From Ancylobacter tetraedralis (lineage in GTDB: Bacteria > Pseudomonadota > Alphaproteobacteria > Rhizobiales > Xanthobacteraceae), in contig NZ_JACICD010000009.1 in assembly GCF_014195655.1 (NCBI RefSeq), positions 50,654 through 114,653 on the forward strand: a stretch of DNA of 64,000 nucleotides. Direction: 5' to 3'. Shown here piece after piece: positions 54,520 to 63,963 of this stretch. The notes below the pieces were generated by a model. The model was not told the origin of the DNA. It made no database searches and worked only from the letters and a program-made list of their open reading frames with translations. A program made the translations under genes and the position numbers. Numbering within the stretch: the first letter of the stretch is position 1; every line of letters begins with the position of its first letter.

Positions 54520-54635
54520 GTCGAAATCTCCTCATGAGTTGCGATCCGTATGTCTTGAGGAACAACATAGCCGTTTCATTATTATACGGCAGATGCCACT
54601 ATCGAGATAATCTGTCTCAAAATTGGAACACTAGG

Positions 54636-55532
54636 ATGGACCTTCAGGCGTTGTCCGACTTCGATCTCGTCGCTGCCCATGGCGGGTTCGGCCGCGCTGC
54701 CCGCGTCTCCGGCCGCTCCAAGGCCACGCTGTCGCGGCGGGTCGCCGAACTCGAACAGGGCCTCGGCGTGCGGCTGATCGAGCGCGGGTCCCAGAGCCTG
54801 CGACTGACGGATGAAGGACGGGCGCTTCATGAGCGCACGCGCGGGCTGCTCAGTGAAATCGCGGAGGCCGGAGAGGCGGTCGTCCTTGGCGCGTCGACGC
54901 CGAAAGGCAGGCTGCGGGTCAGTGCGCCGGTCGTCTTCGCGCATGTGGCGCTTCCCCGGATCGGAGCGCGCTTTGCCCTGGCTTATCCGGAAGTCCAGCT
55001 CGAAATCGTTGCCGAGGACCGCAAGGTCGATCCGGTCGAAGATGGCTACGATCTGATCATCCGGATTGACCCGTCGCCGGACGAGCGCCTCGTCGGCCGC
55101 CGCTTCCTCAACGATGAACGCCTAATCGTGGCGCCGCCCGGCATGCCACGCCCCTTTCCAAGGGCAGATGGCGACGAATTGGCGGCAAAGGCCGTTCTGC
55201 TTTCCGGGACACCGCCCGGGACTCTGTGGCGGATGAGCTCCGGAATGGAGGCTGACATCGTCCTGAGGCCGGACCCGATTCTCCGCCTCTCTTCGCTCCT
55301 GATGGTCCGCGATGCCGTGCTGGCGGGGGCGGGTGCGGCCTTGCTGCCAAAACTCCTTGTTGCCGAAGATATCGAGGCCGGCAGGCTTGCTTATTGGGGA
55401 ACGCATGCCGGTGCGCCTGTGGAGATCTGGGCATTGCAGAGTTCACGCCGCCTGATCGGCGCCAAGGTGCGCGCCTTCCTGGAGGTGGTCGAGAAAGCGT
55501 TTCCGGAAAAGGTCTTCATCGCGCCACTATGA
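54636..55532 (+). CDS. LysR-family transcriptional regulator
   Basis: 298-aa regulator. The winged HTH at about 1-60 has LVAAHGGFGRAARVSGRSKATLSRRVAELE, and the substrate-binding domain follows from about 90 (GRLRVSAPVVFAH). Divergent from the NmrA-hydrolase set, which it probably controls from the 116-bp gap. ATG 54636 is chosen because it opens directly with the HTH; upstream frame is shadow. Confidence 0.92.
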   Translation: MDLQALSDFDLVAAHGGFGRAARVSGRSKATLSRRVAELEQGLGVRLIERGSQSLRLTDEGRALHERTRGLLSEIAEAGEAVVLGASTPKGRLRVSAPVVFAHVALPRIGARFALAYPEVQLEIVAEDRKVDPVEDGYDLIIRIDPSPDERLVGRRFLNDERLIVAPPGMPRPFPRADGDELAAKAVLLSGTPPGTLWRMSSGMEADIVLRPDPILRLSSLLMVRDAVLAGAGAALLPKLLVAEDIEAGRLAYWGTHAGAPVEIWALQSSRRLIGAKVRAFLEVVEKAFPEKVFIAPL

Positions 55533-56079
55533 GCGACATATGGAGTGTTCCGTCTCTATCTTGAATCCGAATGGTTGATTCAGGAAGTGCCGGAGATACA
55601 CATCATTCCAGGATCGTGTTCCAATACCCGGTCCGCATGCATACATTTCGACAGCCTTGAGAACAGACGCGCGAGTTCCCTGAGTCCGGGAGTTCTTGAT
55701 TGCCTATCAGAGCTGGCACACCGTAGTCCCACTGTAGGGAAACGGCGACGATCGGCGGCAATTAGTTCATAAATCGGGTCAATTTGACCGAGTGTGGCGG
55801 GCCGCGCCCGATGAAGATGAGCACTATGTCTACGCTATAGCCCTCCGAAGCACGATAATTGAGTGATAGTAGCGCTGGGCCACGATACTCTGTCCGAAGT
55901 GTCAACCCGCGCCACTGGCCCGTGTTCGAACTATCGGCGAAGATGGCTACGACGTGACCGACGATGTCTGCAGTTTCGGCCAAGCATCGAGTGGCAATGG
56001 AAGCAATCTTATTCGCTTTGCGCGAAAATGGCCAAAGCCGCACGAGCCAAATTCCTGAAGGACGGTGTAGAGATTGTCT
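55533..56079. other. Intergenic region with a repeat relic
   Basis: 547 bp without an intact gene. It contains a copy of the short repeated peptide sequence (VWRAAPDEDEHYVYAIAL, 55793-55855). It must also hold the promoter for the AraC-type gene. Confidence 0.5.
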
Positions 56080-57003
56080 ATGAGCGGGCCGCAGTTTCCT
56101 AAGGCGAAACCGGAGCGAACATCTCCTGGTGGGCTGGAAAAGTACATCAGCGGGACCACGTTGATCAGCAGCGACGGACCGGCGTGGAAAGACGTCTTCG
56201 TGCAGGTCTTCTCCCGCAATCGCGTTCAACAGCCTTTCCTGGTTCCCACTGTCGCTGAACCGCTCATCGTCTGGATCATGTCGGGCAGTGCCACCGTCGA
56301 AGAGCGGGAACTTGGTGGTGAATGGACAGCGAACCGCGTCTGTGTCGGCGATTTCTTCCTGACGCGGTCGCCTGCTCCCTATGAAATGCGCTGGCAGGCC
56401 GACGGTGATCGGCCATTTCAGGTGATGCACCTCTATGTCTCCATCCCGCTGTTCGAAAAGATAGTACGAGAACTGCTGGGCAAGGTCGGTGGCAATGTCA
56501 CCTTGAAGGATGTCTCCGGTGCTCGCGACACGGCGCTCTCGCATATCCTGAGCCTTCTCTATGGGGAACTGGCCGCCGAAAATGGCGGCAGCGTGCTGTT
56601 CGTCGAAGGACTGGCACAGAGCTTGGCCGTGCATCTCGTGCGCCACTATGCAATTAAAGATACGGAAGCGCGTGCCCCAAATGCCTTACCCGGCTCGAAA
56701 CTGCGGCGGGCTATTGCCTTCATGGTTGCCCGGCTTGATCAGCCCTTTGATCTCAACAGCCTGGCGCATGAGGTGGGAATGAGCCCGTTCCATTTCAGTC
56801 GGCTCTTCAAGAAATCGACCGGGATGGCACCCTCGCGGTATTTCATTCGGCAGCGCGTCGCTAAAGCGCAGCAATTGCTGCAGGAAACCGACACCAGCAT
56901 CATCGAAATCGGAATGACCGTCGGCTACTCCAGCCCCAGCCATTTTGCGCAGGTCTTCCGCCGTGAGGCGGGTCTCTCGCCCACCGACTATCGCCGAGGC
57001 TGA
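56080..57003 (+). CDS. AraC-family transcriptional regulator
   Basis: 307-aa activator. The N-terminal ligand domain spans about 1-190, and the C-terminal double HTH has NSLAHEVGMSPFHFSRLFKKSTG (about 227-249) and IEIGMTVGYSSPSHFAQVFRREAG (about 275-298). ATG 56080 is chosen; an in-frame TTG lies two codons upstream. It is followed in the same direction by an SDR gene, which it probably regulates. Confidence 0.92.
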   Translation: MSGPQFPKAKPERTSPGGLEKYISGTTLISSDGPAWKDVFVQVFSRNRVQQPFLVPTVAEPLIVWIMSGSATVEERELGGEWTANRVCVGDFFLTRSPAPYEMRWQADGDRPFQVMHLYVSIPLFEKIVRELLGKVGGNVTLKDVSGARDTALSHILSLLYGELAAENGGSVLFVEGLAQSLAVHLVRHYAIKDTEARAPNALPGSKLRRAIAFMVARLDQPFDLNSLAHEVGMSPFHFSRLFKKSTGMAPSRYFIRQRVAKAQQLLQETDTSIIEIGMTVGYSSPSHFAQVFRREAGLSPTDYRRG

Positions 57004-57161
57004 GGTAAATCGAGCTTGCCGATTGCGAATTGAGCAATATCCCGACAGCCTCGGCAATGCGCCGAGAGATGAAAAAAGCCGGGGTTTCATAGAGTTCTCC
57101 CTGTCGAACGCGAACGCCTTTCCACTCTTGGACGGGTTCGCAAGCAACAAGGAGACGAGCC

Positions 57162-57911
57162 GTGACGAATATCAATGGAAAAGCCGCGCTGATTACCGGC
57201 GCATCGAGCGGTATCGGCGCAGCGACGGCTCTCAAGCTGGCTGCCAGAGGCGTCAAGGTCGGCATCGCGGCCCGGCGTATTGATCGCCTCGACGCCCTGA
57301 AGGCCGAGATCATAAAAGCGGGCGGCGACGCTCTCGTGATCGAAATGGACGTGGTCGATCCGGCCAGTGTCGAAGCGGGAGTCAAGAAGCTGGCCGATAC
57401 CTACGGCTCGATTGACATTCTCTTCAACAATGCTGGCCTGATGCCGCTTTCCGACGTTGACCAGCTCAAGATCAGTGAATGGCATCGCATGGTCGATGTT
57501 AACGTGAAGGGCTTGCTCAACACGACGGCGGCCGTACTGCCGCTGATGATCAAGCAGCATTCGGGCCACATCTTTAACACCTCGTCGATTGCCGGTCGTA
57601 AGGTCTTCAAAGGGCTTTCGGTCTATTGCGCGACGAAGCACGCAGTGACCGCTTTCTCCGACGGCCTGCGCATGGAGGTCGGGCAGAAGCACAACATCTG
57701 CGTCACCTGCATCCAGCCCGGTGCCGTCGCCACCGAGCTCTATGACCAGATCACGGACCCCGGCTACCGCCAGCAGATGGAAGACCTCACCAAGCAGATG
57801 ACCTTCCTGCAGGGCGCGGATATCGCCGACACGATTCTGTTTGCGCTCCAGGCGCCGGCCCACGTCAACGTCGCGGAACTCTTCGTTCTGCCGATCGACC
57901 AGGGCTGGTAA
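57162..57911 (+). CDS. Short-chain dehydrogenase/reductase
   Basis: 249-aa classical SDR. It has TGASSGIG (12-19), NNAG (89-92), S141/S142 in NTSSIAG and Y155-x3-K159 in YCATK, the full catalytic set. GTG 57162 has AAGGAGA about 7 nt upstream. Probably under control of the preceding AraC-type regulator. Substrate unknown. Confidence 0.93.
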   Translation: MTNINGKAALITGASSGIGAATALKLAARGVKVGIAARRIDRLDALKAEIIKAGGDALVIEMDVVDPASVEAGVKKLADTYGSIDILFNNAGLMPLSDVDQLKISEWHRMVDVNVKGLLNTTAAVLPLMIKQHSGHIFNTSSIAGRKVFKGLSVYCATKHAVTAFSDGLRMEVGQKHNICVTCIQPGAVATELYDQITDPGYRQQMEDLTKQMTFLQGADIADTILFALQAPAHVNVAELFVLPIDQGW

Positions 57912-58297
57912 GGCCCACCCCATACACCGGGGGCGTCCACCTTCCCGTCGTTGACGGGAAGGTCGGCGGTCAAGGAACCACACCATGACGGAATTGCCAG
58001 CCTCGCAGTATTGGGCGGTAATTTGTTCGTAAAATTAGCCTTTTGGGTGAAATTGGCGGGCCGGAGGGAATTCGAACGCCTACATTGAAATAGTCTGCTG
58101 GCGTTCGGCTCGGCCATAAGCAATGTCCGTTTTCAGGAAGTCCTCATTATTACCCGAACGACCGACATCGGGGCGCGTTGCGGTCGAAGATTGGCGGCTA
58201 CCTGCATAGCCGCTTTCCCAACTTCGCCAACGAGAAGAGGTCGGGCAGGAATCTACCCCCAGCCGGTCATGGCTGCGGGAGATCTTGACGTTGCGCC

Positions 58298-58420
58298 CTA
58301 TTTACCCTCTTTCATAACTGCACTCTGTTCTCGCTCTGGTCCGTCTTGGAGCGGGTTGCAAACTCGTTGGGGGTGAGGCCGCCAAGGCCGCGTGCGGCCG
58401 GTAGGCATTGTAGTCCAGGC
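58298..58420 (-). pseudogene. IS3-family transposase, C-terminal scar
   Basis: The reverse strand reads DYNAYRPHAAL then, after a one-base deletion, GGLTPNEFATRSKTDQ and stop. This is the canonical C-terminus of IS3-family OrfB. Nothing else of the element remains. Confidence 0.75.
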
Positions 58421-58435
58421 AAGATCGTCTCCGGC

Positions 58436-58540
58436 AACCTGCCCAGGCTGGAGCGCTTCATCGCTACCGATCACAGATTCGCAGAGGCGCACCGCGAGGC
58501 TGGCAGCGCGGCGGGCGTCGGACCATCGGCCGCGAGCTAA
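58436..58540 (+). pseudogene. DUF2274 gene fragment
   Basis: About 34 codons (LERFIATDHRFAEAHREAGSAAG and tail) match the C-terminus of the intact DUF2274 protein at 34094-34366 (LERFIATDREFAKARREAG). It is on the opposite strand from that copy, and the 5' part is missing. It points to a second, largely deleted conjugative element. Confidence 0.8.
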
Positions 58541-58620
58541 AGTACCGACCTTCTTGAATGACTCTCGGGTCGATGGCCGGAGGTCATGACGAACGAAATC
58601 AACCGGAAGGTTTGGCGAGT

Positions 58621-59955
58621 TCATTTCGGGTCCAGTCCGAGTTCGACGACAGCACGCAGGCCGGACCGCTCCGTGCGGTTGTCCATCGCGAGGCGGGCGC
58701 CAATACGCGCCAACGCGGCCTCCGCGATGGCAAGCCCGAGGCCCGAGCCGGAACCGGCTGCCTTGCGGCCACGATAGAAGCGCTGGCGCACGAGGCTGAG
58801 TTCCTCGGCGGGAATGCCGGGACCCTCATCCTCGATCACGAGCCTGTCCGCCCCCTCGAGGCGCCAGTGGATCATGCCGTCCGTCATGTTCTGGACGGCG
58901 TTCTCCTGAAGGTTTCGCAGCACGAGCGAGAGGGTGTCACGTTCTATCAGACGCCGGCTGTGGGCCAGGTCGGGATCGACCACGGTAACCACCCCCGGCG
59001 GGTGCGGCACGGTATCGGCGATGTCACGGATGAGGGCGCCGAGTTCCATCTCGGCGCCCCGGCCGGCGGTGCCGGCGTCAAGGCGCGCGAGGGCAAGGAG
59101 TTGCCGGACAAGGCGACTGGTGCGGTCCACCGAAGCGATGATCTGCCGCAGCGCGTTCTCCCGCATCTGCGTCTCGCCGGCGGCCAGAGCCACCTGCGCC
59201 TGCGTCTTCAGCCCGGCCAGCGGCGTACGCAGCTCATGAGCCGCGAAAGCGGTAACGTCGCGCTCATTGGCCCGCGCCGCTTCCACCTTGGCGAACAGCC
59301 CATTCAGGGCCGTGATGAGCGGCTGGATTTCGGATGGCGCGCCGTCGGGTGGGACCGGCCGCATGTCCTCGCCCTCGCGGGCGGCGATCTCCTCCGCGGC
59401 CCGGTTCAGCGGGCGCAGACCGCGTCCGAGGCTCCACCAGATCAGCAGGCCCAGCAGCGGCATGGCAAGCAGCGCCGGGGCGGCGAGCCCGGCGACGAGG
59501 TCGCGTACCAGCTTGTCGCGCAGCCCGATCCGGTCGCCGACCACCACGCGAACATCCTTTTCCGGATCGACGATGGTGTAGACGCGCCAGGTGTCGCCAC
59601 CCACCTCGCGATCCGAAAACCCTTCGCTCTCGTCGGCCAGCGCGGCGTCGGGCGCGCCGGAGGACCGGGCGAGGAGGCGTCCGTCGAATGACCATATCTG
59701 GCAGGAGAGCTGGCGCTCATAGCCGCCGGACAGCGGGGGCAGCGTGCCGGCGAGAGCCGGTTTTTCGGCTCCCTCCAGACGCTCGCCGGTCATTACCAGC
59801 GAGTGCACCATGCGTGCGGCCTCCTGCAGGCGGGTGTCGAGCACATGCTCCAGCTCGTTGCGGCTGCCGAAGCTGATCCAGGCGACGGCGCACAGCCAGA
59901 TCAGGCCGGTGGCCGCCATCAGGATGAGGAAGAGCCGGCGGCGCAGCGAGCTCAT
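58621..59955 (-). CDS. Sensor histidine kinase, QseC/PmrB-like
   Basis: 444-aa kinase. Transmembrane helices lie at about 8-28 and 157-175 around a periplasmic loop, followed by HAMP and a dimerisation helix with H240 in AAHELRTPLAGL. The HATPase domain has an N-box (LVLRNLQENAVQ), DEGPGIP and GSGSGLGLAI. ATG 59955 overlaps the response-regulator stop by 4 bp. The linked dsbD operon suggests it senses metal or envelope redox stress. Confidence 0.92.
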   Translation of the reverse strand: MSSLRRRLFLILMAATGLIWLCAVAWISFGSRNELEHVLDTRLQEAARMVHSLVMTGERLEGAEKPALAGTLPPLSGGYERQLSCQIWSFDGRLLARSSGAPDAALADESEGFSDREVGGDTWRVYTIVDPEKDVRVVVGDRIGLRDKLVRDLVAGLAAPALLAMPLLGLLIWWSLGRGLRPLNRAAEEIAAREGEDMRPVPPDGAPSEIQPLITALNGLFAKVEAARANERDVTAFAAHELRTPLAGLKTQAQVALAAGETQMRENALRQIIASVDRTSRLVRQLLALARLDAGTAGRGAEMELGALIRDIADTVPHPPGVVTVVDPDLAHSRRLIERDTLSLVLRNLQENAVQNMTDGMIHWRLEGADRLVIEDEGPGIPAEELSLVRQRFYRGRKAAGSGSGLGLAIAEAALARIGARLAMDNRTERSGLRAVVELGLDPK

Positions 59956-60614
59956 GCCGGCACCCGCAGCCGATAGCCCAACCCGCGCACCGTCTCGATC
60001 ACCTCGCGGCCCAGCTTGGCGCGCAGATTGTGCACATAGACCTCGACCGTGTTGCTCTCCACTTCCTCCTGCCAGCCATAGAGCCGTTCTTCCAGTTCAC
60101 CCTTGGAGCGGATGACGCCCGGCCGCTCCATCAGCATGGACAGCACCGCGAATTCCCGCCGCGACACCCCCACGGGGGAACTGTCCAGTGTCACGGAGAG
60201 CATGGCGGGATCCAGCGCGAGGCCGCCATGGGTGAGCAGCGGGCTCGCCCGCCCGCTGCCGCGACGCACGAGGGCGCGCAGCCGCGCCGCAAGCTCATCG
60301 AGATCGAACGGCTTGCCGAGATAATCATCGGCGCCGGCGTCGAGCCCGCGAATGCGGTCCGGGGTCTCGTCCAGGGCCGTGAGGAGAATCACCGGCGTCG
60401 CGTCCTGCCGCGCGCGCAGCGCCGCCAGCACATCCAGCCCCAAGCCGTCCGGTAGCATGAGGTCGAGCACGACGGCATCGAAGCGCGAGCCGGCGAGCGC
60501 CGCCTGCGCGTCGGCGCAGCTGGTCACGGCGTCCACCGTCAGCCCGGCCAGGGTGAGCCCGGCACGAAGGCCGTCTGCCAGCACCGGGTCGTCCTCGACC
60601 AGAAGGATACGCAT
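59952..60614 (-). CDS. OmpR-family response regulator, QseB/PmrA-like
   Basis: 220-aa regulator with receiver residues D8/D9 and phospho-acceptor D51 (VVLDLMLPDG), then the Lys in LGKPFD. The winged-helix effector ends TVRGLGYRLRVPA. ATG 60614 is chosen; an adjacent GTG one codon upstream is possible. Divergent from dsbD, with a CTTAAG-N5-CTTAAG site in the gap that fits its expected binding sequence. Confidence 0.93.
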   Translation of the reverse strand: MRILLVEDDPVLADGLRAGLTLAGLTVDAVTSCADAQAALAGSRFDAVVLDLMLPDGLGLDVLAALRARQDATPVILLTALDETPDRIRGLDAGADDYLGKPFDLDELAARLRALVRRGSGRASPLLTHGGLALDPAMLSVTLDSSPVGVSRREFAVLSMLMERPGVIRSKGELEERLYGWQEEVESNTVEVYVHNLRAKLGREVIETVRGLGYRLRVPA

Positions 60615-60664
60615 CACGCCCTGTTCATCCCCATTCGTTCCGCATTCGCATCAGCGGCTCCCAG

Positions 60665-60681
60665 CTTAAGCCTGGCTTAAG
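60665..60681. promoter_or_regulatory. PmrA/QseB-type box, CTTAAG-N5-CTTAAG
   Basis: CTTAAG-CCTGG-CTTAAG is a perfect direct repeat with an 11-bp period between the response-regulator and dsbD starts. It matches the known PmrA-box pattern (YTTAAK-N5-YTTAAK). It is also palindromic (CTTAAGC/GCTTAAG), so it could act in both directions. Confidence 0.75.
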
Positions 60682-60710
60682 GTGGAGATAAGAGCGCTGC
60701 ACCGCGACGA

Positions 60711-62573
60711 ATGTGGAGCGGTGACGCGATGGCATGGCACTTACTGGCAGGGGCTTTTCGGTCGGCGGCGCTGGTGCTGGCGTGTCTTTCGCCACTGAGT
60801 GCCGGCGCCAACGAGGCCGCCGGCTTCACTGCGCTCTTCGCGCCCTCGACCGCCCGCGCGCCCTTCACGCTTGAGGCGGCGCGCTCGCCCTCCGGCGCGC
60901 TGCTGCTGCGCTGGAAGGTCGGGCCCGGCAATTATCTCTACCGAGACAGCCTCGAGGCCACACTTGACGGTGTGCCCGTGCCGCTGGAGCGGCCGGCCGG
61001 CGAGGCCAAGAACGACCCCAATTTCGGCGTCGTGCAGATTTTCCATCGGGATGTCGAGGCCAGCGCCGGCGACCTCGCCCATACGGACCGGCTCCGAGTC
61101 AGCTATCAGGGCTGCTCGGACCGGGGCATCTGCTTTCCTCCGCAGGTGCGCCTCGTCGATCTCGCGACACTCGCCATAGAGGAAACGTCGCCCGGCCTTG
61201 AGACCCCCCCGGCGGACGCGTCGAGCCGGGAAAGCCCCGCCTCGGCGGCGGCGGCCACCGGCGCGCCGGTGGCGGTGGGGGTCGAAGCGAATGACAGCGA
61301 CGGCACCGAGGCGCTTTTGCAAGGCGGCCTCGGCTGGACGATGCTGGCCTTTCTCGGCTTCGGACTGCTGCTGGCGCTCACGCCCTGCGTGTTCCCGATG
61401 ATCCCGATCCTCGCCGGCATGCTCACCCGCTCGGGCGAGGCGCTGACATGGCAGCGCAGCCTCGTGCTCACGGGCGCCTATGTGCTTGCCATGGCCGGCG
61501 CCTATGGGCTGGTCGGCGCGGTCGCCGGCTGGTCGGGGGCGAACCTGCAGGCCGCGCTGCAGACGCCGCTGGCGCTGGGGCTGACGGCGGTGATCTTCCT
61601 CGCGCTGGCGCTGTCCATGTTCGGTCTGTTCGATCTCGCGCTTCCGGCGGGGCTTTCCGCCCGGTTGGCCGGGCGCGGCGGCAACGGTTCTATCGGTGGC
61701 GCGGCGGTGCTGGGCTTCGGCTCAGCGCTTATCGTCGGCCCCTGCGTGACCCCGCCGCTGGCCGGCGCCATGCTCTATGCCGCCGCAACCGGCGACGCCG
61801 CCACCGGGGCGGGCGCGCTGTTCATGCTGGGTCTCGGCATGGGATTGCCGCTGATGCTGGTCGGACTGTTCGGCCCGGCGCTGCTGCCGAGGGGCGGCGT
61901 CTGGCTGGAGCGGGCAAAGCAGGCCTTCGGCGTCGTCTTCCTAGGTGTCGCTATTCTCCTTGCCGGGCGGCTGCTGCCCCCGCCGGCGACGCTCGCGATG
62001 CTCGGCGTGCTTCTGGTGGGATCGGCGGCGTTCTTCGGCGGGTTTGATCGGCTCACCGCGTCGAGCGGTCCGGCCGCGCGGTTCGCCCGGGGCGGCGGCA
62101 TGGTGGCCGCGCTCTATGGCGCAACGCTGATCATCGGCGCCGCCGGCGGGGCGCAGGACGCGCTCCGCCCGCTGGCCTTTGCCGCCGCCCCGGCAGCTCA
62201 ACCGGTCAAGGCGGCCGTCACGGTCGTCTCCTCCGCCACATTCGATCAGGCCATATCCGGAGCCGCCGACGGCGCATCAGGACGACCGATCCTCGTCGAC
62301 TTCACCGCTGCCTGGTGCACCGTCTGCAAATCGAACGCCACGATCATGGCCGCGCCCGAACTGCGCACCCGGCTCGCCGCTCTGAAGCAGGTCACAGCCG
62401 ATGTCACCGATTACAACGCGGCCACCCGCGCCCTGATGGAGCGGTTCCGCGTCGTCGGGCCGCCGGCGCTGTTCCTCGTCGACGCGCAGGGGCGGGAGAT
62501 CCCCGGCTCCCGCATCGTCGGCCCCGTGACCGTCGAGGAAATCACTCGCCGGCTCGATGCCGCCGGCGCCTGA
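60711..62573 (+). CDS. dsbD: Thiol:disulfide interchange protein DsbD (or ScsB-like)
   Basis: 620-aa transmembrane reductase carrying electrons from cytoplasmic thioredoxin to the periplasm. The N-terminal domain has C135/C141 in GCSDRGICFPP, and a signal peptide precedes it. The membrane domain has TPCVFPMIPILAG and GPCVTPPLAG, the redox Cys of the DsbD core. The C-terminal thioredoxin domain has WCTVC near 535. ATG 60711 or 60729 are both possible; the second has GGAG upstream. Followed by a DsbA-like gene, as in Scs copper-tolerance loci. Confidence 0.92.
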   Translation: MWSGDAMAWHLLAGAFRSAALVLACLSPLSAGANEAAGFTALFAPSTARAPFTLEAARSPSGALLLRWKVGPGNYLYRDSLEATLDGVPVPLERPAGEAKNDPNFGVVQIFHRDVEASAGDLAHTDRLRVSYQGCSDRGICFPPQVRLVDLATLAIEETSPGLETPPADASSRESPASAAAATGAPVAVGVEANDSDGTEALLQGGLGWTMLAFLGFGLLLALTPCVFPMIPILAGMLTRSGEALTWQRSLVLTGAYVLAMAGAYGLVGAVAGWSGANLQAALQTPLALGLTAVIFLALALSMFGLFDLALPAGLSARLAGRGGNGSIGGAAVLGFGSALIVGPCVTPPLAGAMLYAAATGDAATGAGALFMLGLGMGLPLMLVGLFGPALLPRGGVWLERAKQAFGVVFLGVAILLAGRLLPPPATLAMLGVLLVGSAAFFGGFDRLTASSGPAARFARGGGMVAALYGATLIIGAAGGAQDALRPLAFAAAPAAQPVKAAVTVVSSATFDQAISGAADGASGRPILVDFTAAWCTVCKSNATIMAAPELRTRLAALKQVTADVTDYNAATRALMERFRVVGPPALFLVDAQGREIPGSRIVGPVTVEEITRRLDAAGA

Positions 62574-62615
62574 CCCCCTTCGCCCCCTTCACCCCTGAAT
62601 CGCTCAGGAGCTCTC

Positions 62616-63236
62616 ATGCAGCGCCGTCACTTCCTCACGCTTGCCGGCCTCCTCGCCGCCGGCATGGCACTCCCGACCGCGCCGCTTCTGGCCGAGGGTG
62701 TCGATGTCGACGCCATCCTGCGCGATCCCGCCGCGCCGACCGCCGGCAACCCGAAGGGCGACGTCACCGTCGTCGCCTTCCTCGATTACAACTGCCCGTT
62801 CTGCAAGAAGGCCGCGCCGGATCTGGAGCGGGCGGTAAGAGAGGATGGCAAGATCCGCCTCGTCTACAAGGACTGGCCGATCCTGACCGAAGCCTCGGTC
62901 TATGGCGCGCAGATGGCGCTCGCGGCCAAGTACCAGGGCGGCTACGCCAAGGTGCATCACGCTCTGATGGCGATCCCCGGGCGCGGCGTCAGCAAGGAGC
63001 AGATGGCGGCTGCGGTCCGTGCATCGGGCGTCGACATCGACCGGCTCAATGCCGATCTCAAGGCTCATGCTGGCGAGATATCCACCCTACTCAAACGTAA
63101 CCTCGCCCAGGCGGAATCGATCGGCCTGCAGGGCACGCCGACCTATCTCATCGGCCCGTTCCGCACCTCGACGCTCGACTATGCCGGCTTCAAGGAAGCC
63201 TTCGCCGAAGCGCGCCGTCGTCAGGCGGCGGAGTGA
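62616..63236 (+). CDS. DsbA-family periplasmic thiol-disulfide oxidoreductase
   Basis: 206-aa thioredoxin-fold protein. It has a signal peptide (about 1-27, ending LLAEG), active site C60-P-F-C63 (DYNCPFCKK) and the cis-Pro loop GTPTYLIG near 178. Resembles ScsC/DsbA-like proteins. CAGGAG precedes ATG 62616. It lies 42 bp after dsbD and 4 bp before the transpeptidase gene, so it is part of one operon and probably a DsbD substrate. Confidence 0.9.
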   Translation: MQRRHFLTLAGLLAAGMALPTAPLLAEGVDVDAILRDPAAPTAGNPKGDVTVVAFLDYNCPFCKKAAPDLERAVREDGKIRLVYKDWPILTEASVYGAQMALAAKYQGGYAKVHHALMAIPGRGVSKEQMAAAVRASGVDIDRLNADLKAHAGEISTLLKRNLAQAESIGLQGTPTYLIGPFRTSTLDYAGFKEAFAEARRRQAAE

Positions 63237-63240
63237 GCTG

Positions 63241-63963
63241 ATGCAGCGCAGAAATGATCGTCAGACGCTGAGCGGCCTGTCGCGGCGCGGCGTGCTCCTG
63301 CTTCTTCCCCTCACGGTCGGTGCCTGCGCGACAGGCCGGCCCGAGCCTGCACCGCCTCCGGCCGCCTCCCCATTCGCCCCGCGCTATGGCGCGTTGGAGG
63401 ACGGCGGATATCGCGTCCCCGGCGTGCCCGCGGACGAGATGAAGGACCGCAACCGTCGCGCGCTTGTCGACGACCCCACCGGTCAGGCTCCGGGAACGCT
63501 GGTGGTCGACCCCAAGAACCGCTTTCTCTATCTGGTGCAGGAGAATGGCAAGGCGCTGCGCTATGGTGTCGGCGTCGGACGCGAGGGGCTGGCGTTCAGC
63601 GGCACGGCGGAGGTCGCCTATAAGCGGGCCTGGCCGCGCTGGACGCCGACGCAGAACATGATCGCCCGAGAGCCGGGGAAATACCAGAAATGGGCCGGCG
63701 GGATGGAAGGCGGGGAGACCAACCCGCTAGGCGCCCGCGCGCTCTATCTGTTCAAGGGCGGCAAGGACACCCTCTACCGCATCCACGGCACCAACGAACC
63801 CTGGTCGATCGGCGAAGCGGTCTCATCCGGCTGCATCCGCATGATGAATCAAGATGTGATCGACCTGTATCAGCGCGTCCCGGACGGCACGAAAGTCGTG
63901 GTGCGGCCTGCCGCCCGAGGACTTCAGGCGAGCAGGGCCGAGGCGCTCTTGAACAGCATGTAG
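63241..63963 (+). CDS. L,D-transpeptidase (YkuD family) lipoprotein
   Basis: 240-aa periplasmic enzyme that forms 3-3 peptidoglycan cross-links or attaches proteins to peptidoglycan. A lipobox-like LTVGAC (C29) follows a Tat-like SRRG. The YkuD domain has H182 in IHGTNEP and catalytic C198 in SSGCIRM. The catalytic Cys must be kept reduced in the periplasm, which fits its place in the dsbD-dsbA operon. Its last 40 bp overlap the convergent gene. Confidence 0.93.
   Translation: MQRRNDRQTLSGLSRRGVLLLLPLTVGACATGRPEPAPPPAASPFAPRYGALEDGGYRVPGVPADEMKDRNRRALVDDPTGQAPGTLVVDPKNRFLYLVQENGKALRYGVGVGREGLAFSGTAEVAYKRAWPRWTPTQNMIAREPGKYQKWAGGMEGGETNPLGARALYLFKGGKDTLYRIHGTNEPWSIGEAVSSGCIRMMNQDVIDLYQRVPDGTKVVVRPAARGLQASRAEALLNSM

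Larger units (their letters stand above)
57912..58620. other. Right boundary zone of the accessory region
   Basis: 709 bp without an intact gene. It contains a tRNA 3'-end-like sequence (minus strand, 58054-58078), an IS3 transposase C-terminal scar (58298-58420) and a DUF2274 fragment (58436-58540). Core-like genes resume at 58621. Confidence 0.6.

Noticed and set aside
55762..56646. 294-aa minus-strand open frame across the AraC-type gene.
   Set aside because: Antisense to a clear regulator; the part outside it is the short repeat relic.
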